In this document: positions 7,421-15,872 of the stretch, in pieces
Numbering within the stretch: position 1 is the stretch's first letter
Layout of the letters: the number at the start of each line of letters is the position of its first letter
Assembly: GCA_028689015.1 (NCBI GenBank)
Contig: JAQTXC010000018.1
Coordinates: forward strand, 1 to 49,064
Reading direction: 5' to 3'
DNA: 49,064 nucleotides
From: Dechloromonas sp.
GTDB lineage: Bacteria > Pseudomonadota > Gammaproteobacteria > Burkholderiales > Rhodocyclaceae
The notes under the pieces: model-generated
What the model was told of the DNA's origin: nothing
The model's input: the letters and a program-made list of their open reading frames with translations, nothing else
Databases searched by the model: none
Program-made: the position numbers and the translations under genes

Positions 7421-9952
7421 TCAAGCGCGCAGACAACGTGCCATGCTATCAACCGACAGCAAGGTCAGCATCGGCGCAGCCGGCAGATCTGACACCTTGA
7501 CGACCGATGCCAGAACCGGCGTTACCCCGACGTAAATGCTGGATACGTCGGCCACATCGGCCACCGCCACTTCCGGAATCGCCCCCAACGCATCGACCAA
7601 AATACCAAAGGCAGCGGCCTGAGCATTGCGAATAACGACCACCTGGCAATGAGCGCCATCGTCCACCGGCGGCGGCAAGCCCAGTGCAGCATGCAGGTTG
7701 TAGAGCGGCAAAGTGTCGCCGCGATACATGAAGGCGCCATACACTTGCGGCGGCGCGTTGGCCAACCGGGCCGTACTGCTTCGTTCAACCGCCTCGACGA
7801 CAGCCGTAACGGGCAGCCCCAGCCAGTAATCTCCCAAGTAGAAACTTGCTATTTCGATCGTCTGACCCTGACCAAGCAAGGAACAGTGACTTCCCACCTC
7901 GGCCGCTTCAGCAGATAAACGAGCCGCTGGATTAAAAGCGCCGAGCGGCATGAAAATAAGCGCCGTCACGCTATTGCGATAGCGATCACCTGGCCCCTTG
8001 TACTCGCGGTAACCCGTCGAGCGCCGCGCCCCCACCGCCATCACCTGGCCGGCAAACTCGATCAACTCGGCATGGCCGGTCGCCGGTGGATCAAGCAAGG
8101 CCGCCGGCAGACTCAAGCTTTGCCCCGCCGCATAAGACGGATCCGAACTGGCGATGACCCGTCCTTCGCCATCAACAAACAAGGCAAAACTGCCCGCCAC
8201 CACCTCGCCAGAGGCTTCGTGCGGCAAGGCATCGGTCAACATGGCGGCGAATTGCCGGGCACTGTCGAAAACAATCGCCATGCCGCCGACGACCGTGCGC
8301 GAATCTGGCGCCCGTAGTGCCGCCAGATAACTGTAGGTCGGTCGCCCCCCGTAGAGATGACTGGCAGCAAATGGCGTCACCGCATACTGTTGCCCATCGT
8401 CAAGGGCCAGACAACTGGCCACCCAAGGCTCATCCAGGCGCTTGCCGATCAGGCCATCGTAAGCAGAATTAGAGACGGCGACGACCACGCCAGCCGCATC
8501 AAAAACAAGCAAATTGTCATAGACCGTGTATAGGTCGTTGATGTAACGCAAGGCCTCGCTCAGGCCATTACGCCGGCTTTCCCCCACGCCCGTCGCCAGC
8601 AGGCGTCGCATCGCGGGGTCCAGCGCCCACCAGCGGCAATCATTGGCCCGCTCATAAAGATTTCGATCCATGATATCGATGGCCAGCGCAGCAAACAGAC
8701 TGCAATCGGCCAGCAAAGAGGAAAGCACTGTGGTTTGCAAATTGCCGATCGACTGTGCAAAGACTTCACGCATTCGTGTGGCGGTGCGACTGATTTCCCA
8801 CAACAGGATCTTTGAAAAGGCCGGATTAGTCGCCGTGCTCCCCTGATCACTGCTGTGGCGCACGGTCCCGTTCCAGACCGAACGATTGAGGTCGCGCTGG
8901 ATCGTATCGGCCTGGCGTGGTATCGCCTGCAGGCTGGCCGGAAAGGCACGTCCACCGGCCAGGATGGAGGGCAGTAGAGGCTCGGCAATGACTTGCTCGG
9001 CCTCGTCCTCAAGAAACTCAAACGCCTGCTCGAGCGGCAACATCACCAGGCCGCGCCAGCCCGGGCCCGAATAACCCTGGTAGCCCTTGGTTTGGCAGGC
9101 GACCGCCAGGTAACTTCGACCAGCAAAACGCAGCCGCTGCAAACCGCCGCGCGGCAAGGAAATTTCAGCACCGAGCGGCACCTGCCAGCGATCGCTGCTG
9201 GCAATGACCTGACTATTGCAATCGAGCAAGGCCAGCACGCCGGCATCACCCGCTTGTGACAAGCTGCGGAAAATGCGCTGCATTTCGTCAGTAAAGCGAA
9301 AACACAAAGCCAGGACGCCCAGCGGCTGGCCACTGGCCGAACTCACCCGATAGGCATAGATCAGCGCCGGCTTGCGATCAGACAAGAGCGCCGATCGACC
9401 ATAGCGTTCGATGTAAGCCTGCTGGGTGTTCAATGCCTCGCCCACCCAACTTTCGTCCACACGGTCGACCGCCTGTCCGGCCTGTAAACGCACTTTGATG
9501 GCGCCATCCGGGGCCAACAGCACGATGTCTTCGTAGACCGAATATTTGGCCACATAGGCTTCAAAACGCGACGGCAGATCGGCGGTCTGCCCCGTCGCCG
9601 CTGCCCGCCGAATATCGTCATCAGTCGCCAAAAACCCGATATCAGCCGTCCGTTCAAACAGGTTACGAATCAGGATGTCGATAACCATCTGCGCCTTGGC
9701 GCTCATTTCCTGCGCCCGCTTGGCCAGCGTCCGCTCGGCCAGATTGTTCAGCAAATCCCCCGTCAGCGAGGCAAAAGCCTGGCGCGTCCGCCCCATCTCA
9801 GCGGTTGTCCCTGACAACTGGCCCAGCAAATTGAGGTTATCCCACACCGCCTGCAAGGTTTGCAGCGCTTCCCGGTATTCCTCGACCATCGCCATATGCG
9901 GCAACAAGGGCCGCACCGCCGGATCGACCTCAATTCCTTTGTAATTCGCCAC
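7421..9952 (-). CDS. Tandem Cache-like sensor protein with C-terminal CheW domain
   Basis: This 843-residue protein seems to join two Cache-like sensory modules to a CheW domain. An internal duplication is visible: about residues 70-160 (IDILIRNLFERTADIGFLAT, then VYEDIVLLAPDGAIKVRL) correspond to about 445-535 (IDIMDRNLYERANDCRWWAL, then VYDNLLVFDAAGVVVAV). Residues about 700-843 look like CheW (IEIASFYLGDYWLGLPVTAVVEAVE, then YRGDTLPLYNL). CheW couples receptors to the kinase CheA. I see no methyl-accepting signalling domain, HAMP domain or membrane segment. The frame is open to 10072, but AAGGAG lies six bases before a GTG at 9952 whose product begins VANYKGIEVD, so that start is chosen. 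The ligand is unknown. Confidence 0.75.
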   Translation of the reverse strand: MANYKGIEVDPAVRPLLPHMAMVEEYREALQTLQAVWDNLNLLGQLSGTTAEMGRTRQAFASLTGDLLNNLAERTLAKRAQEMSAKAQMVIDILIRNLFERTADIGFLATDDDIRRAAATGQTADLPSRFEAYVAKYSVYEDIVLLAPDGAIKVRLQAGQAVDRVDESWVGEALNTQQAYIERYGRSALLSDRKPALIYAYRVSSASGQPLGVLALCFRFTDEMQRIFRSLSQAGDAGVLALLDCNSQVIASSDRWQVPLGAEISLPRGGLQRLRFAGRSYLAVACQTKGYQGYSGPGWRGLVMLPLEQAFEFLEDEAEQVIAEPLLPSILAGGRAFPASLQAIPRQADTIQRDLNRSVWNGTVRHSSDQGSTATNPAFSKILLWEISRTATRMREVFAQSIGNLQTTVLSSLLADCSLFAALAIDIMDRNLYERANDCRWWALDPAMRRLLATGVGESRRNGLSEALRYINDLYTVYDNLLVFDAAGVVVAVSNSAYDGLIGKRLDEPWVASCLALDDGQQYAVTPFAASHLYGGRPTYSYLAALRAPDSRTVVGGMAIVFDSARQFAAMLTDALPHEASGEVVAGSFALFVDGEGRVIASSDPSYAAGQSLSLPAALLDPPATGHAELIEFAGQVMAVGARRSTGYREYKGPGDRYRNSVTALIFMPLGAFNPAARLSAEAAEVGSHCSLLGQGQTIEIASFYLGDYWLGLPVTAVVEAVERSSTARLANAPPQVYGAFMYRGDTLPLYNLHAALGLPPPVDDGAHCQVVVIRNAQAAAFGILVDALGAIPEVAVADVADVSSIYVGVTPVLASVVKVSDLPAAPMLTLLSVDSMARCLRA

Positions 9953-10129
9953 CCGCCACTCCTTCCTGACCCGATTGATCGAGAGATACAGCAAGGGGCA
10001 TGCCCAGCCGGCAAGGGCGCTACACCTCCTGCATCGGCCGCTGACGCCCTGCCGACGGGCATGGGCCAACAATCAACGCACCAAAAATGTGCTACCCAGC
10101 GTGAAATACCCGGGCAGCACCAGGCTTCG

Positions 10130-10135
10130 TATAAT
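10130..10135 (+). promoter_or_regulatory. -10 element directly before menE
   Basis: A perfect TATAAT ends six bases before the menE ATG at 10142. Transcription from it would begin at or next to the start codon, giving a leaderless messenger. No good -35 element is visible, and no ribosome site precedes the ATG. Confidence 0.5.
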
Positions 10136-10141
10136 CGGCGC

Positions 10142-11410
10142 ATGAGGCAACCTTCTCTCTCCCTGGCCGAGCATTTTCAGGCCGCTGCCGACCGCCACCC
10201 CCAGGCCGAGGCGGTGACGGCCGGTAACCGGCGGTGGACCTGGCGCCGTTGGCTGGACGAACTGGCCAGCGGCCTCGGCACACCGGCCCCCAACGCCACG
10301 CCATGGCACACCCACGGCAGCGCCCTCGACCTGGCCCGCGCCGCGTTCACCTGCAGCCTGCAAAACCGCCCTTTCTGGCCGGTCGACCGCGTCAGCACGA
10401 CCCAGCCAGCCCCCTTGCCCCCACCCGGCACTGTCCTGCTGATTTCCACCGCTGGCAGCGAGGGGCATCCCAAAACGGTCTGCCTCAGCCAGCCGCAACT
10501 GGACCACGCAGCATGCCAAAGCAATCGACGGCTCGATCTGCGGGCCGGCGACTGCTGGCTGCACTGCCTGCCGCTGTATCACATCGGCGGCCAGGCGATT
10601 TTGTGGCGCTGTGCCCGCGCGGCGGCCAGTTTGTGCCTGCATGACGGTTTCTCGGTCGCTGCCCTCGCCGCCGATCTGGCACACAAGGAAATTACCCACC
10701 TGTCCCTGGTCCCCACCATGCTGGCGCGGCTGATCGAAGCCGATGTTCGACCGCCAGCCGGCCTGCGGGTCGCACTGATCGGCGGGGCCGCACTCAGCCA
10801 GACACTGTACGACCGGGCGGTTGCTGCGGGTTGGCCACTGATTCCCAGCTACGGCATGAGCGAAAGCGCCGCCATGATCGCTGCCTGGCAGCCCAGCGAT
10901 GGCCCGTGGCGAGCCGGTCAGGTCGGCCAGCTACTGCCCGGCAGCCAGGCCAGCCTGACGGTCGATGGCCGACTCCGTCTGCACGGCCAGCAGTTGATGC
11001 TGGCTTATCTCGACGGCAGCGGCCGCGATGCCGATGGCGGCTACACCACCGGCGACCGCGGCGAAATTGCCGCCAACGGGCAGTTGACCGTACTCGGCCG
11101 AGCCGATGACATGCTGATTAGTGGTGGCATCAACGTCCATCCGCAACAGATCGAAGGCTGCCTGGCCGCCTTGCCCGGGGTCAACGATGTCGCGGTCGAC
11201 GGCCGGCCTAACGAAGAATGGGGCCAGCGCGTCGTCGCCTTGATCGTCGGCCCGGTCGACCTGGCCCAGGTGCGCGCGCATGTCGCCCGTCACCTGCCAG
11301 CCGCCGCTTGGCCACGCGAAGTCCATCGCGTCAGCAGCCTACCGCGCAATGCAGCCGGCAAGCTCGATCGCCTGGCCGTGCGCCAATGGATTGCTCGCCT
11401 CAGGCCATGA
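10142..11410 (+). CDS. menE: o-Succinylbenzoate-CoA ligase (menaquinone synthesis)
   Basis: This adenylate-forming enzyme of 422 residues most likely activates o-succinylbenzoate with CoA in the menaquinone pathway. Family motifs are in order: the P-loop TAGSEGHPKT, YGMSESA, GGYTTGDRG, GRADDMLISGGINVHPQQIE, and the C-terminal NAAGKLDR with the catalytic lysine. The P-loop reads TAGSEG rather than the usual TSGTTG. The frame is open upstream to 9860, but that stretch covers the divergent Cache-CheW gene. The ATG at 10142 gives the right length. The assignment rests largely on the overlap with the following menF; on sequence alone another small-acid CoA ligase would be possible. Confidence 0.85.
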   Translation: MRQPSLSLAEHFQAAADRHPQAEAVTAGNRRWTWRRWLDELASGLGTPAPNATPWHTHGSALDLARAAFTCSLQNRPFWPVDRVSTTQPAPLPPPGTVLLISTAGSEGHPKTVCLSQPQLDHAACQSNRRLDLRAGDCWLHCLPLYHIGGQAILWRCARAAASLCLHDGFSVAALAADLAHKEITHLSLVPTMLARLIEADVRPPAGLRVALIGGAALSQTLYDRAVAAGWPLIPSYGMSESAAMIAAWQPSDGPWRAGQVGQLLPGSQASLTVDGRLRLHGQQLMLAYLDGSGRDADGGYTTGDRGEIAANGQLTVLGRADDMLISGGINVHPQQIEGCLAALPGVNDVAVDGRPNEEWGQRVVALIVGPVDLAQVRAHVARHLPAAAWPREVHRVSSLPRNAAGKLDRLAVRQWIARLRP

Positions 11411-12756
11411 TTGATCGCCTGTTCTCCGCCTTGTACGCCGCCGGTCTGGTCGAGCAATTGCAAAGGCGCGCCATCGGTCAGCCCGCCGATCAGATGCTGA
11501 GCGTCTCTACCCCCTTGCCGGGCGATTGGCCTGATCTACTCGCTTTGCTGCCGGCCGACCAACCCTACTGGTATTTTTCCCGCCCGAAAGACGGCGAGCA
11601 GCGGCTGGCTATCGGCCATGCCTGGTGCATCGAACGCAGCGGCGCGCAACGCTTTGCCGAACTGGACAGCATCTGGCAGCAATGCTGTGCCCGCTGGCAG
11701 CACGATCGCCCCGGCCTGGCCCTGCTGGGGTTTTCTTTTGCCGACGACAGCCCACCCCCGTGGCCTGCCGCGCGACTGGCCGTGCCTCGACTGCTGCTCG
11801 AACAGCAGGCCGGGCACTGCCAGCTCACCCTGAGCGCGCTCGTTGGCGAATTACGCAACGGCCAGCAGCCCTTTTTTCCTTGGCCAGTTCAGCCGGCACT
11901 GCCTCTACCCGCACTACACGCCCAGCCCAACCCAGCCGCCGATCGCGCCTGGCTGGCACGGGTTGCCCAGGCCCTGCAGGCTATCGAGCGCGGCCACGTA
12001 GACAAACTCGTCCTGGCGCACTGCCGGGCACTATGCGCCGAACAGCCGGTTCCAGTCGCCAGCCTGCTGCACCGCCTGATGATTCAGCAGCCAGCGGCGC
12101 TGATTTACGCCCACGGTCAAGCCCAGCAGGTTTTCTTGGGGGCCACACCGGAGCGCCTGTGCCGACGACGCGGCGACGAGGTAGACGCCGATGCTCTGGC
12201 CGGTACCGCCTGGCCAGGCTCGCCCGAACTGGCCAGCACCAAGAACCAGCAAGAGCAATTTTTCGTCGCCCACGCCGTTGACCGTGCGCTGGCCCCCTGG
12301 TGTCTGGAACCGCCCCACATCAGCCCGCCCGTCGTTCACCGTGCCGGTCACCTGCAACATCTACATGGTCGCATCGACGCTCGCTTGCGGCCCGGCGTGT
12401 CAACCTGGGCACTGATCGCCGCCCTGCACCCCACACCGGCCGTCGGTGGCTTTCCCGTCGACGCCGCTCGGCATTGGCTGGCCAATCAGCGTGAACACCG
12501 GCCTGCCTGGTTCAGCGGTGGCTTGGGGTACCTGACCAGCGACGGTGATTGCGACATCCACGTCGCCTTGCGCGGTGCTTCGCTGAACGGTCCGCACATC
12601 ACCCTGCCAGCCGGTGCCGGCATCGTCGCCGGCGCCGAGGCCACACTTGAACTGGCCGAAACCCACGCCAAGATGGCGATCATGCTGAATGCGCTAAACG
12701 GTCATCTCCCTGCAACATTAGCGCAACAAAATGAGGGGCTTGAGGCCTATACTTGA
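11407..12756 (+). CDS. menF: Isochorismate synthase MenF
   Basis: The product (449 residues) belongs to the chorismate-binding family and should convert chorismate to isochorismate at the head of menaquinone synthesis. Residues about 190-440 carry the catalytic domain, with DKLVLAHCRAL, ALIYAHGQAQQVFLGATPERL, ALAGTAWPGSPE, LHPTPAVGGFP and RPAWFSGGLGYL. LAGTAWPG replaces the usual LAGTRPRG-type motif. The N-terminal 180 residues are divergent, as is normal for MenF. Its ATGA start overlaps the menE stop, showing translational coupling. A salicylate-type isochorismate synthase is the main alternative; pairing with menE argues for menaquinone. Confidence 0.87.
   Translation: MIDRLFSALYAAGLVEQLQRRAIGQPADQMLSVSTPLPGDWPDLLALLPADQPYWYFSRPKDGEQRLAIGHAWCIERSGAQRFAELDSIWQQCCARWQHDRPGLALLGFSFADDSPPPWPAARLAVPRLLLEQQAGHCQLTLSALVGELRNGQQPFFPWPVQPALPLPALHAQPNPAADRAWLARVAQALQAIERGHVDKLVLAHCRALCAEQPVPVASLLHRLMIQQPAALIYAHGQAQQVFLGATPERLCRRRGDEVDADALAGTAWPGSPELASTKNQQEQFFVAHAVDRALAPWCLEPPHISPPVVHRAGHLQHLHGRIDARLRPGVSTWALIAALHPTPAVGGFPVDAARHWLANQREHRPAWFSGGLGYLTSDGDCDIHVALRGASLNGPHITLPAGAGIVAGAEATLELAETHAKMAIMLNALNGHLPATLAQQNEGLEAYT
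12699..12716 (+). promoter_or_regulatory. Possible Pho box before ppk1
   Basis: CGGTCAT-CTCC-CTGCAAC resembles the PhoB half-site pair CTGTCAT-N4-CTGTCAT with 11 of 14 positions fitting. It lies inside the last codons of menF, about 65-80 bases upstream of the ppk1 ATG. Phosphate control of ppk1 would make sense, but the match is imperfect. Confidence 0.3.
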
Positions 12757-12780
12757 GAAATTGCATTTGGAGTGCAGACG

Positions 12781-14859
12781 ATGATCGACTATGAGAAAAC
12801 CCCCCGCTTTCCAGCCGACAATTATTTGAATCGGGAGTTGGGCCTGCTCGGTTTCAATCGCCGCGTCCTGGCCCAGGCGCAGGACGAACGCATGCCACTG
12901 CTCGAACGCCTGCGCTTTCTGTGCATCGTATCCAGCAACATGGACGAGTTTTTCGAGATCCGGGTATCCGGCCTGAAAGAACAGTTGCGCGCCCATGCCG
13001 CCGGGACCACGACCGATGGCAAGACAGCTCAGGAAACCTACCGACTGGTCGCCGCTGAAGCGCATGCCATCGTCCATGACCAGTACCAGCACCTCAATGA
13101 AGTCATCCTGCCAGCGCTGGACAAGGAGGGAATACGCTTCATGCGCCGGTCGACCTGGAGCGACGCACAGCGCGACTGGATCCGCAATTACTTCCACCGC
13201 GAAATGGTGCCGGTACTGACCCCGATCGGTCTCGACCCATCGCATCCTTTCCCGCGCGTGCTCAACAAGAGCCTCAATTTCGCCGTCGAATTGGAAGGCA
13301 AGGATGCCTTCGGCCGGAGTTCGAACATCGCCATTGTCCAGGCGCCGCGCGTCCTGCCGCGCGTTATCCAACTGCCGGAAGAACTGACCGGCTGCGCCTA
13401 CGGTTTCGTTTTCCTGTCCTCCATCCTGCACGAGTTTGTCGGTGAGCTATTTACTGGCATGACGGTCATCGGCTGCTACCAGTTCCGCGCCACCCGCAAC
13501 TCTGACTTGTTCGTCGATGAGGAAGAAGTCACCAACCTGCGCACCAAGCTGCAGGGCGAATTACCGCAGCGTCATTTTGGCAACGCCGTGCGCCTCGAAG
13601 TGGCCGACAATTGCTCGCCGGCCATCACGGAGTTCCTGCTCGCCCAGTTCGCCCTGCAAGCCAGCGACCTGTACCGGGTCAATGGCCCGGTCAATCTGGT
13701 GCGCCTGATGCAAGTGCCGGACTGGGTCGATCGGCCGGACATGAAATTCCGCGCCTTCACACCCGGCACTCCGAAAGGCCTGCCCAAAAGCGGTAGCATT
13801 TTCGACGCCATCCGCAAGAACGACATCCTGCTGCACCACCCCTACCAATCGTTCACGCCGGTCATTGACCTGCTCAGCCAGGCCGCCAAGGACCCCAACG
13901 TCGTCGCCATCAAGATGACCATCTACCGTACCGGCACCGATTCGGTATTGATGCAGGCGCTGCTGCGCGCGGCGCAAAGCGGCAAGGAAGTCACCGTCGT
14001 CGTCGAATTGATGGCCCGCTTTGACGAAGAAGCCAATATCGGCTGGGCCACCAAGCTGGAAGAAGTTGGGGCCCACGTGGTGTATGGCGTGGTCGGCTAC
14101 AAGGTACATGCCAAGGCGGTGCTCATCGTCCGCCGCGAGGAAGGCGGCCTCAAGCGCTACGCCCACCTCGGCACCGGCAACTATCACCCGCGCACGGCCC
14201 GCCTCTATTCCGACTTCGGCCTAATGACCGCCAACGAAGAAGTCACCCATGACGTCAGCGAAGTGTTCAAGCAACTGACCGGTCTGGGCAAAGCGCGCAC
14301 CCTCAAGCACTTATGGCAGGCGCCCTTCACCCTGCAACCCAACATTGTCGCGGCGATTGCCGCCGAAGCCGACATTGCCCGCGCCGGCGGCAAGGCACGC
14401 ATCGTCGCCAAGATGAATTCGCTGGTCGAGCCCGAAGTAATTAACGCCCTGTATCAGGCTTCGCAAGCGGGCGTCGATATCGACCTGCTGGTCCGCGGCG
14501 TTTGCATGCTGCGCCCAGGCGTCGCCGGCCTGTCCGAGAAAATCCGCGTCCGTTCAATCATCGGCCGCTTCCTCGAACACCACCGCATCTTTTATTTCTA
14601 CGCCGAAGGCAAGGAAAACGTCTATCTGTCGAGCGCCGACTGGATGGACCGCAATTTCTTCAAACGCATCGAGCTGGCCTTCCCCCTGCTCGATCCGAAA
14701 CTGAAGCGTCGCGTCATCACCGAAGGCCTCAAGTTTTACCTTGCCGACAACCAGCAAGGCTGGGACATGAATGGCCAGGGCGTCTATCAGCGTCGTCGCT
14801 CACCGCGCAGCAAACCACACAACGCGCAAGGTGAGTTGATGCTGACCCTGGGCGGCTGA
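12781..14859 (+). CDS. ppk1: Polyphosphate kinase 1
   Basis: PPK1 reversibly polymerises the gamma-phosphate of ATP into polyphosphate at the inner membrane. The product has 692 residues, the normal length. It opens with the N-terminal domain (NYLNRELGLLGFNRRVLAQA) and SSNMDEFFEIRVSGLKEQL. The two catalytic phospholipase-D-like domains contain KMTIYRTGTDS, KVHAKAVLIVRR, HLGTGNYHPRTARLYSDFG (with the phosphorylated histidine) and FYFYAEGKENVYLSSADWMDRN. A GTG at 12772 is in frame, but TTGGAG at 12767-12772 is properly spaced only for the ATG at 12781. A strong terminator follows. No ppx exopolyphosphatase gene is adjacent. Confidence 0.97.
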   Translation: MIDYEKTPRFPADNYLNRELGLLGFNRRVLAQAQDERMPLLERLRFLCIVSSNMDEFFEIRVSGLKEQLRAHAAGTTTDGKTAQETYRLVAAEAHAIVHDQYQHLNEVILPALDKEGIRFMRRSTWSDAQRDWIRNYFHREMVPVLTPIGLDPSHPFPRVLNKSLNFAVELEGKDAFGRSSNIAIVQAPRVLPRVIQLPEELTGCAYGFVFLSSILHEFVGELFTGMTVIGCYQFRATRNSDLFVDEEEVTNLRTKLQGELPQRHFGNAVRLEVADNCSPAITEFLLAQFALQASDLYRVNGPVNLVRLMQVPDWVDRPDMKFRAFTPGTPKGLPKSGSIFDAIRKNDILLHHPYQSFTPVIDLLSQAAKDPNVVAIKMTIYRTGTDSVLMQALLRAAQSGKEVTVVVELMARFDEEANIGWATKLEEVGAHVVYGVVGYKVHAKAVLIVRREEGGLKRYAHLGTGNYHPRTARLYSDFGLMTANEEVTHDVSEVFKQLTGLGKARTLKHLWQAPFTLQPNIVAAIAAEADIARAGGKARIVAKMNSLVEPEVINALYQASQAGVDIDLLVRGVCMLRPGVAGLSEKIRVRSIIGRFLEHHRIFYFYAEGKENVYLSSADWMDRNFFKRIELAFPLLDPKLKRRVITEGLKFYLADNQQGWDMNGQGVYQRRRSPRSKPHNAQGELMLTLGG

Positions 14860-14870
14860 GTGCCACGAGA

Positions 14871-14896
14871 AACCGGGGCGAAACCCCGGTTTTTTC
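14871..14896 (+). terminator. Rho-independent terminator of ppk1
   Basis: AACCGGGG (14871-14878) and CCCCGGTT (14884-14891) form an eight-base stem around CGAAA, with the U-run to 14896. Confidence 0.93.
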
Positions 14897-14899
14897 ATC

Positions 14900-14921
14900 T
14901 TTTTGCGGTCGACCGCAAAAA
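14900..14921. repeat. Perfect 22-base palindrome with core GCGGTCGACCGC
   Basis: The core TTGCGGTCGACCGCAA is flanked by three more T and three more A, so all 22 bases are self-complementary. It lies between the ppk1 terminator and the stop codon of the convergent small gene, one base or less from that stop. Related palindromes occur at 28150-28161, 29189-29198 and 36419-36438. No U-run follows in either direction. Confidence 0.8.
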
Positions 14922-15224
14922 TTAGCCAATTTCCTGCAGGAAACGCTGCCGTGCTGCCTGAAGTTCGGCTTGGGCCTCGACCGTAACCAGCATTTCGCAA
15001 GTACGATAAAACTGTTCAAAAGCTTGCAGCACACGTCCCTGTGCCGGCGGCACCGTCTCAGGAGCCGCGGTACTACCCGGCGCAGCAACCGGCCGCAACA
15101 TGGCATGGCGCGGAATCATCCGCTGCCCCCCCGTTTCGCCACACGCGGTCAACGGCCCGGTTTTGACATAAATCACGCCTTCGTACTCGAAGCGCTCTCC
15201 CACAGAAAAATGCTGTAATTTCAT
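14922..15224 (-). CDS. Small unrecognised protein
   Basis: I do not recognise this 100-residue protein. It begins MKLQHFSVGERFEYEGVIYV, a short beta-rich segment with an aromatic pattern. A proline- and alanine-rich linker follows around residues 45-62, then a helical C-terminus of about 38 residues (RVLQAFEQFYRTCEMLVTVE). There is no signal peptide or membrane segment. Its start lies four bases after the stop of the upstream 118-residue gene, so the two form an operon. It could be a small regulatory or adaptor protein; nothing in the sequence settles this. Confidence 0.68.
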   Translation of the reverse strand: MKLQHFSVGERFEYEGVIYVKTGPLTACGETGGQRMIPRHAMLRPVAAPGSTAAPETVPPAQGRVLQAFEQFYRTCEMLVTVEAQAELQAARQRFLQEIG

Positions 15225-15228
15225 CGAT

Positions 15229-15585
15229 TTATCTCAAATAAGCGGTCAGGGCAAGCAGCGCCACCAAGCCATTGCCGAGCGCCAGCCAAAAAAGGCGGCG
15301 GCGGGTCGCTTCAACGCGAGCGATCAACTGTGCATTCTGCTCGGCCAGTGCCTGAATCACTTCGCTGGAAGCGATCAACTGCCCCCGCAATTCATCGACC
15401 TGTCCCTGCAGCAACTGCCAGGGTTCCGGCACAACCTCACCCACCTCGACATCGGCAACGCTCACTGCTGGCTTGCGGCCCACCTTTTGCCACAGTTTCT
15501 TGGCCCCATCAGCCACCGCCGGCGCATTGCGTATGACGTCCGACCACGGCACATTCGAAAGTATCGTCATCCAGCCAATTGCCAT
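15229..15585 (-). CDS. Small protein with coiled coil and C-terminal membrane anchor
   Basis: This protein of 118 residues is not recognised. The N-terminus (MAIGWMTILSNVPWSDVIRN) is followed by a region like those of small cytoplasmic proteins that carry a KLWQKVGRKP stretch. About residues 60-98 are heptad-like and should form a coiled coil, and residues about 98-115 (FWLALGNGLVALLALTAYL) form a single membrane helix. This predicts a tail-anchored inner-membrane protein with a cytoplasmic coiled coil. AAAGGAG lies seven bases before the ATG. It is the first gene of a two-gene operon with the 100-residue gene. Confidence 0.72.
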   Translation of the reverse strand: MAIGWMTILSNVPWSDVIRNAPAVADGAKKLWQKVGRKPAVSVADVEVGEVVPEPWQLLQGQVDELRGQLIASSEVIQALAEQNAQLIARVEATRRRLFWLALGNGLVALLALTAYLR

Positions 15586-15611
15586 GTGGGCTCCTTTGAT
15601 TCACCAGAAAA

Positions 15612-15648
15612 AACAAAAAAACCCGCTGAGCCGGACGCTGAGCGGGTT
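15612..15648 (-). terminator. Rho-independent terminator of tRNA-Val
   Basis: On the minus strand AACCCGCT pairs with AGCGGGTT (stem positions 15641-15648 and 15620-15627), followed by a run of T into 15614. It lies 13 bases downstream of the tRNA-Val gene. Confidence 0.9.
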
Positions 15649-15660
15649 GTTTTGGAGACT

Positions 15661-15735
15661 TGGTGCGTCGAGAGGGTTTCGAACCCCCGACCCCCGCCGT
15701 GTGAAGGCGATGCTCTACCACTGAGCTATCGACGC
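15661..15735 (-). tRNA. tRNA-Val (anticodon CAC)
   Basis: The minus strand folds as a full cloverleaf with acceptor GCGTCGA/TCGACGC, D-arm GCTC-GAGC, anticodon loop TTCACAC reading CAC, and T-loop TTCGAAA. The CCA end is encoded (TGG at 15661-15663 on the plus strand). Confidence 0.95.
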
Positions 15736-15785
15736 AAGTCATGTATCTCGGCCCGCAGCTTGTACGCCCACGGTGAGAGGCGCGC

Positions 15786-15814
15786 ATTTAACCATGGGAC
15801 AACCGGCGAGTCAA
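15786..15814 (-). promoter_or_regulatory. Sigma-70-type promoter of tRNA-Val
   Basis: On the minus strand TTGACT (15809-15814) and TTAAAT (15786-15791) are separated by 17 bases. A GC-rich stretch (GCGCGCC) follows the -10 element, as expected for stringently controlled stable-RNA promoters. The tRNA begins about 50 bases downstream. Confidence 0.6.
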
Positions 15815-15872
15815 TCGTCCGTCGGCTAGAATAACGCCTTTTCGTCGACGACACTGTGGTCCATCCATTCCT

